Shown piece after piece: positions 9,078-20,066 of a DNA stretch of 64,000 nt. Below the pieces are notes generated by a model, which worked only from the letters and a program-made list of their open reading frames with translations, did no database searches and was not told the DNA's origin. This DNA comes from Steroidobacteraceae bacterium. GTDB lineage: Bacteria > Pseudomonadota > Gammaproteobacteria > Steroidobacterales > Steroidobacteraceae. The stretch spans positions 1-64,000 of the forward strand of contig JADGHX010000003.1 in the NCBI GenBank assembly GCA_019683695.1, given 5' to 3'. The position numbers and the translations under genes are program-made. Numbering within the stretch: position 1 is the first letter of the stretch; each line of letters begins with the position of its first letter.

Positions 9078-11210
9078 CTAGTGTGCTCCGGCGGGCGGCG
9101 GCGCCGCCCGTGCGTCCAGATAATCCTCGTTTGCGCGGGCGATGAGGTAGGCGTGCACCGCCTCCGCATCGTCCGGCGTGAGCAGGTCGGCGAAGCCGGC
9201 CATGCCCTTGTCCTTGCGAATGCCGCCGAGCACGATGTCCCTGAACTGGGCATGCGTCTCGCGCGTCATGAACCGCAGATCCTTGAGGCCGCCCACCGCA
9301 TTCTCGCCGTGGCAGCGTGAGCAGGTGTCGCCGAAGATCTTGCGGCCCCGGCGGACCTGATCTTCCGTCGCCCGCAGCGGCGGGGGCGCGGGAATCGCCG
9401 CCGGCGGCGGCATCGGGGGCAACGACACCCCTTTCGCGCCGAGCTTGAATGCCATGAGGCGCGCGGGCCCGAACTGTACCGGTTGTGGGCCGGCCGTGAG
9501 GCCATGCACCGGCGAGCCGCCCCAGCCGAAGTTTGCGGCGATGTACTGCTCGCCGTCCACCTCGTACGTCATGGGGCCGGCGATCGCCACGGTCTGCGTG
9601 TCCATCTCCCAGAGCTTCTCGCCGTTGTCGGCGCGGTAGACGGCCAAGGTCTTGTTGATGGTCCCCTGCACGAGGAGATTGCCCGCCGTGGTGAGCACGC
9701 CGCCCGAGCCGGGATAGGGGTATGGAATTCGGAACGCCTCCTTCTGATGCACCGGATCCCACGCGAGCAGATAGCCCTTCTCGCGGCTGTCCGCGATCTT
9801 CTGCAGGCGCACCCGCTCTTCCGGATAGCTCGTGAAGCTGTTGCCGCTGTTCGAGCGGAACGGCACGAACCTGAAGTCCTTGTCCGCCACGCGCGAGTAC
9901 ACCGACCACTGCTCCTGCGCCGGCCAGTACACGAGGCCGGTGAGCGGGCTGTAGGACATGGGATGCCAGCTATGCGCCGCCATCCACGTCGGCGTCATGA
10001 GGAAGGGCTTCTCCGTGACGTACGCATCCGGATTCACCACCGGACGCCCCGTCTTCATGTCGATGTGCGTGGCCCAGAGATTCGGCACGTACGTCTTCGC
10101 GGAGATCAGCTCACCCGTCTTCCGGTCGAGCACGTAGAAGAACCCGTTCTTCGGCGCCTGCATCAGCACCTGCCGCGTGCGCCCGCCGATCTTCAGGTCC
10201 GCAAGGATCATGGGCTGCGTGCAGGTGAAGTCCCACTGCTCGTTCGGCACCATCTGGTAGTGCCACGCGTACTTTCCCGTCTCGGCGTGCACGGCGACGA
10301 TGGAGCAGAGAAACAGGTTGTCGCCGCCGCCGGGGCTGCGGAAGTGCTGCACGTGCGGGGAGCCGTTGCCCGTGCCGATGTACACGAGCTTGAGCTTCGG
10401 GTCGTAGACGATGGAATCCCACGCCGTACCGCCGCCGCCGTACTTCCACCACTCGCCGGTCCACGTCTTCGCGGCCATGGGCATCACGCTGTCCGAGGCT
10501 TCGCCATCAGGCCCGTCCGCGGGGTTGCCGGGCACGAGATAGAAGCGCCAGACCTTCTTCCCCGTCTCGGCGTCGTACGCCGTGACGAAGCCGCGCACGC
10601 CGTAGTCCGCGCCGCCGTTGCCGATGACCACCTTGCCATCGAACACGCGCGGCGCGCCGGTAATGGAATAGGCGTGACGGCGGTCGAAGGTCTGCACGGA
10701 CCAGAGCTCCCGGCCGTTGCGCGCATCCACTGCGATGAGCCGCCCGTCCAGCGCGCCGATGTAGATCTTCCCCTTCCATGCGGCGATTCCGCGTGAAGAG
10801 GGCCCGCAGCAGGCGAGGCGCGCCCATTCGCTGTCGACCTTGGGGTCGTAGGTCCAGAGCACCTTGCCGTTGCGAGCGTCGTACGCCGTGACCACGTTCC
10901 ACACGGACACGTTGTACAGCACGCCATCGATGAGCAACGGCGTGGCCTGCACGCCGCGGTAGGTGTTGAGGTCCGCGTACCAGGCGAGGCCCAGCTCGCC
11001 GGCGTTGCGGTCGTTGATCTGCTTCAGGGGGCTGAAGCGCTGCTCATCCCACGTGCGCCCGTAGGACATCCACTGCCCGGGCTCCTCGTTCGCGCGCCGC
11101 ATGCGCTGCCCATCCACTGCCGCGGCGGCCGGTTCGGAGGCGCCTGCGAGCACCGGGAGCACGCCCACTGCCGCTGCCAGAAGAACCCGCGCGATCACTC
11201 CACACTTCAT
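9078..11210 (-). CDS. quinohaemoprotein alcohol dehydrogenase (PQQ domain plus cytochrome c)
   Basis: The track ORF (879 aa) includes spurious upstream sequence. From the ATG at 11210 the protein is 710 residues, the usual size for type II quinohaemoprotein alcohol dehydrogenases. A signal peptide (MKCGVIARVLLAAAVG, then a probable cut after LAGAS) indicates a periplasmic enzyme. The beta-propeller shows the adjacent-cysteine pair in RLACCGPSSRG that forms the disulfide over PQQ, GTGNGS and SPGGGDNL around the metal and catalytic Asp, and repeated W-motifs. A cytochrome c domain with CSRCHGENA follows near residue 610. It oxidises an alcohol and passes electrons to the respiratory chain. Substrate unknown. 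No PQQ synthesis genes are in the window. Confidence 0.93.
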   Translation of the reverse strand: MKCGVIARVLLAAAVGVLPVLAGASEPAAAAVDGQRMRRANEEPGQWMSYGRTWDEQRFSPLKQINDRNAGELGLAWYADLNTYRGVQATPLLIDGVLYNVSVWNVVTAYDARNGKVLWTYDPKVDSEWARLACCGPSSRGIAAWKGKIYIGALDGRLIAVDARNGRELWSVQTFDRRHAYSITGAPRVFDGKVVIGNGGADYGVRGFVTAYDAETGKKVWRFYLVPGNPADGPDGEASDSVMPMAAKTWTGEWWKYGGGGTAWDSIVYDPKLKLVYIGTGNGSPHVQHFRSPGGGDNLFLCSIVAVHAETGKYAWHYQMVPNEQWDFTCTQPMILADLKIGGRTRQVLMQAPKNGFFYVLDRKTGELISAKTYVPNLWATHIDMKTGRPVVNPDAYVTEKPFLMTPTWMAAHSWHPMSYSPLTGLVYWPAQEQWSVYSRVADKDFRFVPFRSNSGNSFTSYPEERVRLQKIADSREKGYLLAWDPVHQKEAFRIPYPYPGSGGVLTTAGNLLVQGTINKTLAVYRADNGEKLWEMDTQTVAIAGPMTYEVDGEQYIAANFGWGGSPVHGLTAGPQPVQFGPARLMAFKLGAKGVSLPPMPPPAAIPAPPPLRATEDQVRRGRKIFGDTCSRCHGENAVGGLKDLRFMTRETHAQFRDIVLGGIRKDKGMAGFADLLTPDDAEAVHAYLIARANEDYLDARAAPPPAGAH

Positions 11211-11257
11211 GCCGTCGTCTCGTGCCAAAGCGCGGATTCTAACCACGGCAGCGCGGG

Positions 11258-14200
11258 TCACCCCACGTCGTGCCGTGGCGATTCCGCTGGACGGCGGGCC
11301 GGCACGGGCAGTTTCTGCTCGGCCTCGCGCAGCTTCTCGATGAGGCGCGTCCAGTAGCGCGGGGAGCGCGTGTTGCGCGCCACCAGGTTGTACACCGCCG
11401 GCACGACCACGAGCGTCAGGACCATCGAGATCATCACGCCGTAGAGCACGACTGCGCCGATGGGCCGGCGGCTCTCGGCCCCGGCGCCCACCGCGAGCAG
11501 CAGCGGGATGGAGCCGAACGCGCTGCAGAGGCTCGTCATGAGCACCGGGCGCAGTCGGGTGCTCGCCGCCAGCACGATCGCGTCCATGAACTCCACGCCG
11601 CGATCGCGCAGCTGATTCGCGAATTCCACGATCAGCACGCCGTTCTTGGCCGCAAGGCCAATGAGCATGACGATGGCCACCTGGCTGAAGATGTTGATGG
11701 AGATGTGATGCAGCCACATGCCGACCGCCGCGCCCACGATGGCGAGCGGCACCGTCGTCATGATGACGAACGGCAGCGTGAAACTCTCGAATTGCGCGGC
11801 GAGCACGAGGAACACCACCAGCAGCGCGCCCGCGAGCGTCCAGTACATCGACTGGCTCGACTTCAGGTATTCGCGCGACTCGCCGTCGAAGGAGAGCTTG
11901 GCGCTCGCGGGCAGCTGCGTTTCCACGGCTTTCTGGAAGAACTCCACCGCCTCGCCCATCGAGTAGCCCGGTGCGAGACCCGCGCTGATCGTGATTGCAC
12001 GCAAGCGATCGAAGCGGTTGCGCTCGGCGCTCGTGGCCCGCTCCTCCATCTTCACGACGCTCGCAAGCGGAATGAGCGTACCGCGATCGGAGCGCACGTA
12101 GAGGTTGTTCAGGTCCGTGGGCGACGCCCGGTCCTCACTGCGCCCCTGCAGGATCACGTAGTACTCGCGACCTTCGCGAATGAACGTGGTCACGATGCGC
12201 GAGCCCATCATCGTCTCGACCGTGCGCCCGATGCTCTCGAGCGAGACACCGAGCTCCGCCGCGCGGGCGCGATCGACCGAGACCCGGATCTGGGGCTTGC
12301 GCTCCTTGTAGTCCGTATCGAGGTTCACCAGGCCCGGGTTCTTCTGCGCGTAGGCAATGAGCTTGTCGGTCCACTTCGTAAGGGTCTCGTAATCGGGACC
12401 CTGGATCACGGCCTGCACCGGGTCCGCGGCGCCCCAGTTGAACGCGGTGGGCGTCACCACGCTTGCGCGCACCCCGGGCAGCTCCGCCACCTTCCGGCGA
12501 ATCGAGGCGGCAATCTCCTCGGCGGAGCGCTCGCGCTCGCCCCAGTTCTTCAGCACGACGAACGCCCGGGCGCGGTTCACCTCCCCGACGCCGCCGCCTC
12601 CGCCCGGAACGCGAACGTTGAAGCGCTCGATGTCCCCGTAACGCGCTGACTCGTCCTCGAGGATGTCCTCGAGCTGCCGCGCATACCGATCCATGTAGCC
12701 GAGCGAGGCGCCCTCGGGGCCGTACAACATGATGCGCACGGCGCCGCGATCGTCGCTGGGCGTGCTCTCGCTCTGGAACGTCATGAACAGCGTGACGCCC
12801 GCCGCGAAGGCCAGCACCGCGGCGATGACGACAGCCCAGGAATGATTCAGCACCCGGCGCAACGTGCGCGCGTACCACTCCGAGAGCGAATGGAACACCT
12901 CGGAGACGCGGTCGCTCACACGGCTGCGCGTCGCGCCCGACCTGAAGAGCTGCGACGTGAGCATCGGGGTGAGCGTGAGCGCCACGAGGCACGAGAAGAG
13001 AATCGAGGCCGCGAGCGTGAAGCCGAACTCGCTGAACAGCCGGCCGACGCGCCCGCCCAGGAACGAAATGGGCACGAACACGGCCGACAGCACCAGCGTC
13101 GTGGCGATGACCGCAAAGCCGATCTCGCGGCTGCCGTCGATGGCGGCGAGCAGACTCGGCTCGCCATGCTCGATGCGCCGGTAGATGTTCTCGAGCACCA
13201 CGATGGCATCGTCCACGACGAGGCCGATGGCGAGCACCATGCCGAGCAACGTGAGCACGTTCAGCGTGAAGCCCATGGCGCTCATCGCCGCGCACGCCGC
13301 CAGGATCGAGATCGGAATCGTGACCGCCGGAATCAGTGTCGCTCGCCAGTTGCCGAGGAACACGTACATCACGAGGAGCACGAGGGTGAACGAGATCGCG
13401 AGCGCGACCACCACCTCGTGCAGCGAGGCCTCGATGAACACGGCCCGGTCGATGTTCACCGCGAGTTGCGTGCCGGGCGGCAGGTCCTTGTTGAGGGCGG
13501 CGACCTCGGCACGCACATGCCGGGCGACTTCCAGCGCGTTCGCGTTCGTCTGGGCTTCGAGCCCCAGATTCACGCCGGGAATGCGGTTCGTGCGTGCGAT
13601 GGTGCGCTCGTTCTCCGCGGCGAGCTCCACATCCGCCACGTCCGCGAGCTTCACCAGATACCCGTCGGGCCCGCGCCCGATGATGAGATTGCGGAAGTCT
13701 TCCGCCGTGTCGAAGCCGGTTTGGGTGTTCAGCGTGAACTCGCGCTGGCGGGATTCGATGCGGCCCGCCGGGATCTGCACGTTTTCCTTGCGGAGCGCGG
13801 CCTCGATATCGTTGACCGTGAGCCCGCGCGCCGCGAGCGCCGTGCGGTCGATCCAGATACGCATGGCATAGCGGCGGTCGCCGGTGAGGCGCACGCGCGC
13901 CACGCCCGGCACGGCGGCGAAGCGATCCACCACGTAGCGCTCGGCATAGTCCGTGAGCTCGAGGCTGTTCAGCGTACTGCTCGAGAGATTCACATAGATG
14001 ATGGGGTCGGCCGTGACGTCCGCCTTGAAGATCTCCGGCGGGTCGGCCTCCTCGGGCAGGTCGCTCACGACGCGGCCGACGCGATCGCGGATATCGTTCG
14101 CGGCCTCGTCGATGTCCCGGTCGAGCTCGAACTCCACGCTGATCTGCGAGCGCTCGTCGGAGCTCGAGGAGCGCAGCTTGTCGATGCGCTCGATGCCCGC

Positions 14201-14419
14201 GATGCGGTCTTCGATGGGCTGGGTGACCTTGGTCTCGATGATCTCCGGCGAGGCCCCGCGATAGGTGGTCTCGATGGAGACCACGGGCGCATTCACGTCG
14301 GGCAGCTCGCGGATGCTGGACCACAGCCGCGTGAGGCCGATGAGGCCGACGACGAGCAGCATCATGCTGATCACCGTGGCGAAGATCGGCCGGTGGATCG
14401 AGATCTCGGAGATCAGCAT
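11258..14419 (-). CDS. RND-family efflux permease (HAE1/AcrB type)
   Basis: A full-length 1053-residue inner-membrane transporter. It starts with the standard amphipathic segment and first helix ([20 protein letters not shown]). The proton-relay aspartates are in [17 protein letters not shown] and the relay lysine in [16 protein letters not shown]. These pumps normally need a periplasmic adaptor and an outer-membrane channel, but neither is encoded nearby. Its stop is 47 bp before the PQQ dehydrogenase start on the same strand, so it may lead the operon and export its substrate or toxic intermediates, or it may simply be an independent neighbour. Divergent from the LhgO-like gene. Confidence 0.93.
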   Translation of the reverse strand: MLISEISIHRPIFATVISMMLLVVGLIGLTRLWSSIRELPDVNAPVVSIETTYRGASPEIIETKVTQPIEDRIAGIERIDKLRSSSSDERSQISVEFELDRDIDEAANDIRDRVGRVVSDLPEEADPPEIFKADVTADPIIYVNLSSSTLNSLELTDYAERYVVDRFAAVPGVARVRLTGDRRYAMRIWIDRTALAARGLTVNDIEAALRKENVQIPAGRIESRQREFTLNTQTGFDTAEDFRNLIIGRGPDGYLVKLADVADVELAAENERTIARTNRIPGVNLGLEAQTNANALEVARHVRAEVAALNKDLPPGTQLAVNIDRAVFIEASLHEVVVALAISFTLVLLVMYVFLGNWRATLIPAVTIPISILAACAAMSAMGFTLNVLTLLGMVLAIGLVVDDAIVVLENIYRRIEHGEPSLLAAIDGSREIGFAVIATTLVLSAVFVPISFLGGRVGRLFSEFGFTLAASILFSCLVALTLTPMLTSQLFRSGATRSRVSDRVSEVFHSLSEWYARTLRRVLNHSWAVVIAAVLAFAAGVTLFMTFQSESTPSDDRGAVRIMLYGPEGASLGYMDRYARQLEDILEDESARYGDIERFNVRVPGGGGGVGEVNRARAFVVLKNWGERERSAEEIAASIRRKVAELPGVRASVVTPTAFNWGAADPVQAVIQGPDYETLTKWTDKLIAYAQKNPGLVNLDTDYKERKPQIRVSVDRARAAELGVSLESIGRTVETMMGSRIVTTFIREGREYYVILQGRSEDRASPTDLNNLYVRSDRGTLIPLASVVKMEERATSAERNRFDRLRAITISAGLAPGYSMGEAVEFFQKAVETQLPASAKLSFDGESREYLKSSQSMYWTLAGALLVVFLVLAAQFESFTLPFVIMTTVPLAIVGAAVGMWLHHISINIFSQVAIVMLIGLAAKNGVLIVEFANQLRDRGVEFMDAIVLAASTRLRPVLMTSLCSAFGSIPLLLAVGAGAESRRPIGAVVLYGVMISMVLTLVVVPAVYNLVARNTRSPRYWTRLIEKLREAEQKLPVPARRPAESPRHDVG

Positions 14420-14546
14420 ACGTGCGACAGGCCCACGCGATCTGGATCACGATGCGACGGTGCCGCAGCACCGCCCGCACCCCTTTGCGCGCAAAAGGCG
14501 TGACGTGTCCCGCCTCTCGCCGCGCGGGCGAGTTTACTATGCAGCC

Positions 14547-15770
14547 ATGGACGAAGCAGATGTCGTGATTGCCGGCGCGGGCGTGGTCGGGCTCGCGATT
14601 GCGCGAGCCCTGGCCCGGGCGGGCCGGGACGTGCTCATTCTGGAAGCCGCGGATGCCTTCGGCACCGGCACCAGCTCGCGCAACAGCGAGGTGATCCACG
14701 CCGGCATCTACTACCCGCAAGGCTCATTGAAGGCGCGCCTCTGCGTGGCCGGCCGCGACCTGCTCTACGCGTATTGCGAGGCGCACGGCGTGCCCTTCCG
14801 CCGGTGCGGCAAGCTCATCGTGGCGACGACCGAGGCCCAGCTCGCCGACCTGGAAAAGATCCACGCTGCGGCCCGTGCGAACGGCGTGGAGCTGCAACGG
14901 CTCTCCGCGGCGGAGGCGCGCGCCATGGAGCCGGAGCTGAAGTGTGAGGGTGCGCTGCTCTCGCCCGTCACGGGCATCATCGACTCCCATGCCTACATGC
15001 TCGCCCTGCTGGGTGAAGCCGAGCAGCACGGAGCCACGCTCGCCTGCAACAGCCGCGTCGTCAGCGCTCGCGTGGAGTCGCACGGCATCACCCTTCGCAT
15101 CGCGAGCACCGAGTCCGCGACCGCTGCGGGTGAAACAGCGGCGCTGCCATCCGACGCCGAGGCGGTGCGCAGAGGTGATGCCTCAAGCTCGCCGCGAACA
15201 CTCGACGGTGCTGAGGCGGAGAACGTCACGGAACTGCGGGCGCGCCTGCTCATCAACTCCGCCGGCCTCTACGCGCCACACCTCGCGCGCCGCATAGAGG
15301 GGTTCCCTGCGGCGCACGTGCCGCCGGCCTACTTCGCCAAGGGGAATTACTTCACGCTGGCGGGACGCTCGCCGTTCGCGCGCCTCGTCTATCCGATTCC
15401 GGAGCCGGGCGGGCTCGGCGTGCACCTCACGCTCGATCTGGCCGGCCGCGCGCGTTTCGGCCCCGACGTGCAATGGGTGGACACCTGCGAGTACAGCGTG
15501 GACCCCGCGCGCAGCGCGCGCTTCTACGGCGCCATCCGCCAGTACTGGCCCGCGCTCGCGGACGGCGCGTTGCAGCCGGCCTACTGCGGCATCCGGCCCA
15601 AGATCTCGCCGCCGAATGCGCCGAACGCGGACTTTCGCATCGATGGAGCAGCCACGCATGGCGTGCCCTCCGTGATCCACCTGTTCGGCATCGAGTCCCC
15701 GGGCCTCACCGCCTCGCTGGCCATTGCCGACTACGTGGCGCAGCTCGCCGCGCAATCTTCTGGCCGCTGA
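14547..15770 (+). CDS. FAD-dependent oxidoreductase, L-2-hydroxyglutarate oxidase (LhgO)-like
   Basis: The track starts in an antisense extension; the real start is the ATG at 14547, giving 407 residues. The Rossmann motif [21 protein letters not shown] binds FAD, and [17 protein letters not shown] is characteristic of the LhgO group of DAO-type oxidases. The C-terminus ([31 protein letters not shown]) completes the flavin site. LhgO converts L-2-hydroxyglutarate to 2-oxoglutarate and feeds electrons to the membrane; other 2-hydroxy acids are possible for this family. Residues about 190-228 are a Ser/Ala/Glu-rich insertion that looks unrelated to the fold. The last 128 bp are duplicated immediately downstream. 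Confidence 0.82.
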   Translation: MDEADVVIAGAGVVGLAIARALARAGRDVLILEAADAFGTGTSSRNSEVIHAGIYYPQGSLKARLCVAGRDLLYAYCEAHGVPFRRCGKLIVATTEAQLADLEKIHAAARANGVELQRLSAAEARAMEPELKCEGALLSPVTGIIDSHAYMLALLGEAEQHGATLACNSRVVSARVESHGITLRIASTESATAAGETAALPSDAEAVRRGDASSSPRTLDGAEAENVTELRARLLINSAGLYAPHLARRIEGFPAAHVPPAYFAKGNYFTLAGRSPFARLVYPIPEPGGLGVHLTLDLAGRARFGPDVQWVDTCEYSVDPARSARFYGAIRQYWPALADGALQPAYCGIRPKISPPNAPNADFRIDGAATHGVPSVIHLFGIESPGLTASLAIADYVAQLAAQSSGR

Positions 15771-15897
15771 ACCGAGCGGCCACGCATGAAGTGGCCGCGC
15801 TGATGCGCCTGTCCGGAATTGAGTCCCGGGCCTCGCGGCCTCGCTGGCCATTGCCAATGGCGTGGCAGAGCTCGGCGCGCAATCCGCAGCCCGCTGA
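15643..15897 (+). repeat. tandem duplication of the 3' end of the LhgO-like gene (intact copy 15643-15770, decayed copy 15771-15897)
   Basis: The 127 bases directly after the stop codon align to the last 128 bases of the gene, including the stop. Shared blocks are GAGC-GCCACGCATG, CTCGCTGGCCATTGCC and a common CCGCTGA end. My hand alignment gives about 100 of 128 matches and one deleted base (CCCC to CCC), which shifts the frame. The second copy therefore cannot encode the same tail and is free to drift. Either an old tandem duplication or the stump of a second paralogous gene explains it. Confidence 0.8.
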
Positions 15898-15917
15898 AGC
15901 GAAAACCCCGGCCCGCG

Positions 15918-17816
15918 TTAGCCGATGATGCCTCGCTCGCGCAGCGCGTCGAGGATGCGCCGTGCCGCGTCCTCGGCGGAGCAGTCGTCGGTATTCACGA
16001 GCACCTCGGGGCTCTCCGGCCGCTCGTAGGGCGAATCGATGCCGGTGAAGTTCTTGATCTTGCCTTCCTTCGCCCGCGCATAGAGCCCCTTCGGGTCGCG
16101 CCGCATGCACTCCTCGAGCGCCGTGTCCACGAACACCTCGATGAACTCCTCCTCGCCCACGAGCTCACGCACCATGCGCCGCTCCGCGCGGAACGGCGAG
16201 ATGAACGAGCACAGCACGATGAGCCCCGCGTCCACGAAGAGCTTCGCCACCTCACCCACGCGGCGGATGTTCTCCACGCGGTCCGCATCGGTGAATCCGA
16301 GGTCGCGGTTCAACCCGTGGCGCACGTTGTCGCCATCGAGCATGTAGGTGTGCGCGCCGCGCGCGTGCAGCTCGCGCTCGACGATGTTTGCGATCGTGCT
16401 CTTGCCGGACCCCGACAAGCCCGTGAACCACAGGATCGCGGGCTTGTGCCCGTTCAGCCGGATGCGCGAGGCCTTGTCGACCAGCAGATCCTGACGGTGG
16501 ATGTTCGTGGCCCGCCGCAGGCCGAAGGTGATCATGCCGGCGCCGGCGGTCGCGTTCGTGAACCGGTCGATCAGAATGAAGGCGCCGGTCTCGCGATTCT
16601 CCGTGTAGGGGTCGAACGCCACCGGCGTCGCCGTGGCGACGTTGCACAGCCCGATCTCGTTCAGCGCCAGCGTCTTCGCCGCGATGTGCTCGAGCGTGTT
16701 CACGTCCACCTTGTGCTTGAGGTTCGTGACGCGCGCGGGCACATACTTCGTTCCGATGCGCATGAGATACGAGCGGCCGGGAAGCATGGCCTCCTCGGCC
16801 ATCCACAGCACGTGTGCGGCAAACTGGTCCACCACTTCCGGGCGGCTGTCGGCGCGGGCGAGCACGTCCCCGCGCGCGATGTCGATTTCGTCGGCCAGCG
16901 TCAGGGTCACCGCATCGCCGGCACGCGCCTCCTCGAGGTCCCCATCCGCCGTGACGATGCGCTTCACGGTCGATTCCTTGCCCGAGGCGGCGACTACCAC
17001 CTTGTCGCCCGTGCGCACGGTGCCCGAGACCACCGTGCCTGCGAAGCCGCGGAAATCCAGGTTCGGGCGGTTCACCCACTGCACCGGGAAGCGGAACGGC
17101 TTCTCCGCCAGCGCCTGCTCCACCTCCACGCTCTCGAGGAATTCGAGCAGTGTGGGCCCGTCGTACCAGCGCATGCGCTCGGAACGCGTGGTGACGTTGT
17201 CGCCGAAGCGCGCGGACAGCGGGATTGGCGTGATCGAGGCGAAACCGAGGGACTGCGCGAACCCGAAGTAATCGCCGACGATGTGGTGGAAGCGCTCGCC
17301 GGAGAAATCCACCAGATCGATCTTGTTCACCGCCACCGCAATGTGGCGGATGCCGAGCAGCGAGCAGATGTAACTGTGCCGGCGCGTCTGCGTGAGCACG
17401 CCCTTGCGCGCATCGATCAGGATCACCGCGGCGTCGGAGTTCGATGCGCCTGTGGCCATGTTGCGCGTGTATTGCTCATGGCCCGGCGTGTCGGCCACGA
17501 TGAACGAGCGGCGCGGCGTGCTGAAGAAACGGTACGCCACGTCAATCGTGATGCCCTGCTCGCGTTCGGCCTCGAGGCCATCCACCAGCAGCGCGAAATC
17601 GATGTCGTCCCCGACCGTGCCGTGCTTGCGGCTGTCGCGCTCCAGCGCGGCAAGCTGGTCTTCCAGGATGAGCTTGGTGTCGTACAGCAGCCGGCCGATC
17701 AGCGTGGACTTGCCATCGTCCACGGACCCGCAGGTGAGAAAGCGCAGCAACCCCTTCGTGGGGCCATCGGGCCCGGAGGCATCCACGCTGACGTGACGCG
17801 GAATGGCGGAAGTCAT
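15918..17816 (-). CDS. cysNC: bifunctional sulfate adenylyltransferase subunit 1 / adenylylsulfate kinase
   Basis: A 632-residue fusion. The N-terminal GTPase of CysN has [30 protein letters not shown] and the VNKIDLVDF base-specificity motif; elongation-factor-like beta-barrels follow. The C-terminal APS kinase starts near residue 435 with a second P-loop ([12 protein letters not shown]) and continues with [16 protein letters not shown]. With CysD it makes APS from sulfate and ATP driven by GTP, and the kinase domain makes PAPS. Its ATG shares one base with the cysD stop (TGATG), a sign of translational coupling. Confidence 0.97.
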   Translation of the reverse strand: MTSAIPRHVSVDASGPDGPTKGLLRFLTCGSVDDGKSTLIGRLLYDTKLILEDQLAALERDSRKHGTVGDDIDFALLVDGLEAEREQGITIDVAYRFFSTPRRSFIVADTPGHEQYTRNMATGASNSDAAVILIDARKGVLTQTRRHSYICSLLGIRHIAVAVNKIDLVDFSGERFHHIVGDYFGFAQSLGFASITPIPLSARFGDNVTTRSERMRWYDGPTLLEFLESVEVEQALAEKPFRFPVQWVNRPNLDFRGFAGTVVSGTVRTGDKVVVAASGKESTVKRIVTADGDLEEARAGDAVTLTLADEIDIARGDVLARADSRPEVVDQFAAHVLWMAEEAMLPGRSYLMRIGTKYVPARVTNLKHKVDVNTLEHIAAKTLALNEIGLCNVATATPVAFDPYTENRETGAFILIDRFTNATAGAGMITFGLRRATNIHRQDLLVDKASRIRLNGHKPAILWFTGLSGSGKSTIANIVERELHARGAHTYMLDGDNVRHGLNRDLGFTDADRVENIRRVGEVAKLFVDAGLIVLCSFISPFRAERRMVRELVGEEEFIEVFVDTALEECMRRDPKGLYARAKEGKIKNFTGIDSPYERPESPEVLVNTDDCSAEDAARRILDALRERGIIG

Positions 17817-18739
17817 CAGAAGTAGCCCTCGCGCTTCTTCTTTTCCATGGAGGCGGCCTCGTCGCTGTCGATGAGGCGGCCCGCGCGCTCGGAGGTGCGC
17901 GTGGTGATCATCTCCTCGATGATGTCATCGAGCGTCGTCGCCGTGCTCTCGACGGCGGCGGACAGTGGATAGCAACCGAGTGAGCGGAAGCGCACCATGC
18001 GCATCTCCGGCGTTTCGCCCGGCTTCAGCGGCAGCCGGTCATCGTCGCGCATGATGAGCACGCCATCGCGCCTCACCACCGGCCGGGGCGCCGCGAAATA
18101 CAGCGGCACGACGGGAATGTTCTCCGCGCGCGTGTACTGCCAGATGTCGAGCTCCGTCCAGTTCGAAAGCGGGAACACGCGGATGGTCTCGCCCTTGTTG
18201 ATACGCGTGTTGTACAAGCGCCAGAGCTCCGGCCGCTGATTGCGCGGATCCCACACGTGCCCCACGGAGCGGAACGAGAACACGCGCTCCTTCGCACGGC
18301 TCTTCTCCTCGTCGCGGCGGGCGCCGCCGAACGCAGCGTCGAAGCCGTACTTGTCGAGCGCCTGCTTCAGGGCGTCCGTCTTCATCACCTGGGTGTGCAG
18401 CTGCGAGCCGGACGTGATGGGGTTGATGCCGCGCGCGAGGCCTTCCGGGTTCACGTACACGAGCAGCTTCACGCCGTAACGCTCGGCGACCTGATCGCGA
18501 TGGCGGATCATGTCGCGGAACTTCCAGGTGGTATCCACGTGCAGCAGCGGGAACGGCGGCTTCGAGGGATAGAACGCCTTCATGGCGAGGTGAAGCATCA
18601 CGCCCGAGTCCTTGCCAATCGAATACAGCATCACCGGGTTGCGGAACTCGGCGGCTACTTCGCGAATGATGGCAATCGATTCAGCTTCGAGCTGCTTCAG
18701 ATGCGCCGACAGCGTTGGGCGGGTGACGGTAGCGTTCAT
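17816..18739 (-). CDS. cysD: sulfate adenylyltransferase subunit 2
   Basis: The track ORF is extended upstream through cysQ; the start is the ATG at 18739 (MNATVTRP), giving 307 residues, the family's usual size. The PP-loop pyrophosphatase motif is [53 protein letters not shown] and RSLGCYPL are CysD signatures. It catalyses adenylation of sulfate in complex with CysN. It lies 8 bp after the cysQ stop and runs into cysNC, forming one cysQ-cysD-cysNC transcription unit. Confidence 0.97.
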   Translation of the reverse strand: MNATVTRPTLSAHLKQLEAESIAIIREVAAEFRNPVMLYSIGKDSGVMLHLAMKAFYPSKPPFPLLHVDTTWKFRDMIRHRDQVAERYGVKLLVYVNPEGLARGINPITSGSQLHTQVMKTDALKQALDKYGFDAAFGGARRDEEKSRAKERVFSFRSVGHVWDPRNQRPELWRLYNTRINKGETIRVFPLSNWTELDIWQYTRAENIPVVPLYFAAPRPVVRRDGVLIMRDDDRLPLKPGETPEMRMVRFRSLGCYPLSAAVESTATTLDDIIEEMITTRTSERAGRLIDSDEAASMEKKKREGYF

Positions 18740-18747
18740 TCTCCCAC

Positions 18748-19569
18748 TCACACATGGATTCCGGGCCGCGGGCCCTGCGGGAGCACGGTGAGCGTGCTCG
18801 TCGCGATGAAAGATGGATTGCGGAATTCCGGCTTGCCGTAGCAAAAAGCCGTCCCGTCCAGGTTCACGACCGTGCCGCCTGCGGCCATCAGCACGGCCTG
18901 TCCGGCGGCGGTGTCCCACTCCATGGTCGGGCCGAGCCGCGGATACACGTCCGCTTCGCCTGCCGCCACGAGACAGAACTTCAGCGACGAGCCGACCGAC
19001 ACGAGATTCGCTACTTTCAGCAGACGCAGGTACCGGTCCGTTTCGGCATTCAGATGAGAGCGGGAAGCCACCACGGTGAGCCCGTGCGGTGGAGGCGTGC
19101 GCACACGCAGTGCCTTGCGCGGCGCCGGCGCGTCGTCATCCGGCGACTGCTCGCTGCTGAACGCCTGCTGCGCATCCACGTTGCCGGCGAAGAGCCGCGA
19201 CTTCGCGGGCGCATACACGACACCGAGCTGGGGCACGCGATCGTGGATCAGCGCGATGTTGATCGTGAAGTCGCCCCGCCGCTGCACGAACTCCTTCGTG
19301 CCATCGAGCGGGTCCACGAGGAAAAAGGTGCGGCCGATTTGCGGAATGCGGCCCGCGGCCACCTGCTCTTCCGCCACGACGGGAATGCCCGGAGCGGCTT
19401 GCGCGAGACGCGCCAGGATGATGGCTTCGGAGGCATGATCCGCCGCCGTGACGGGTGATTCATCCGCCTTGGTGGTCACCTCGAATTCGCCGCGGTAGAT
19501 GGCGCACGCGGCGCGGCCCGCCTCGATGGCGGCGGCGACCAGGGCTTCGAGCAGCGAACTGTCTGGCAC
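18748..19569 (-). CDS. cysQ: 3'(2'),5'-bisphosphate nucleotidase
   Basis: A 273-residue inositol-monophosphatase-superfamily enzyme. It has the metal-binding VVAEEQ glutamate, the [13 protein letters not shown] motif and the C-terminal [17 protein letters not shown] motif, all typical of CysQ. It hydrolyses PAP left after PAPS-dependent reactions and limits PAPS accumulation, which fits its place as first gene of the sulfate-activation operon. An insertion of about 15 residues ([16 protein letters not shown]) in the middle is acidic and probably a surface loop. Confidence 0.95.
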   Translation of the reverse strand: MPDSSLLEALVAAAIEAGRAACAIYRGEFEVTTKADESPVTAADHASEAIILARLAQAAPGIPVVAEEQVAAGRIPQIGRTFFLVDPLDGTKEFVQRRGDFTINIALIHDRVPQLGVVYAPAKSRLFAGNVDAQQAFSSEQSPDDDAPAPRKALRVRTPPPHGLTVVASRSHLNAETDRYLRLLKVANLVSVGSSLKFCLVAAGEADVYPRLGPTMEWDTAAGQAVLMAAGGTVVNLDGTAFCYGKPEFRNPSFIATSTLTVLPQGPRPGIHV

Positions 19570-19816
19570 GTCGACTCGGTATTGCCGCGCACAGGCGCGG
19601 CCTCAAAGGTGCATTCAAGCGCCGCAGTGTACCTGAGCCCTCCCCCGGAACCCCGTGCACCGGCGGGCGTGAGCCAAGACTTATTGGGAATGAATATATG
19701 AATACCGCGACAGGCCGTCGCCGGAAGCGCAGCGAGGCACTGGTGCGACGGCCGCGGCGGGCAAGGTCGCGAGGCGCCCGCGCCGCTGGATGAGCCGCCC
19801 AGCATCACCGGCACAG

Positions 19817-20066
19817 ATCTCGAAAGTGAAGCTTCTGATTACGAGCAGCGTGAGCGCCAGGCCGTGGGATATCACGGCCCGAAAGTGGCGCGATCTGCGC
19901 CCTGCCGTGCTGCCGGCAGCAATCGCGGGCAACGGCAGCCGGCGCTTGTCTCGAAGCTGAGCTCGTGGCTACGAGCAGCCTGAGCGTTCAGCGGGTCGCG
20001 CTTCACCGCGCCCTGCCGCTGCCCGCGGCGACCGCGGCCAACGGGCGGCAGCTGTTTGGCGGCGGT
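19817..20066. repeat. two diverged copies of a ~120-bp sequence in the cysQ-yceI gap
   Basis: The 567-bp gap 19570-20136 has no recognisable gene. Inside it a segment from 19817 resembles a second from about 19948: TCTCGAA near the start, TACGAGCAGC-TGAGCG at 19840 and 19970, and GCGCCCTGCCG at 19897 and 20008. Spacing differs by about 19 bases between these anchors, so one copy has an indel. No protein family was recognised in either strand. This is the second decayed duplication within 5 kb. Confidence 0.45.

Noticed and set aside
7332-9320. 662-codon plus-strand ORF opposite the dikinase subunit
   Set aside because: Mirror frame of the real gene; repetitive His/Arg/Val composition and no motif.
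12842-14503. 553-codon plus-strand ORF opposite the RND permease
   Set aside because: Antisense to a complete permease; composed almost only of charged residues.
15819-17825. 668-codon plus-strand ORF opposite cysNC
   Set aside because: Antisense shadow of a complete bifunctional enzyme.
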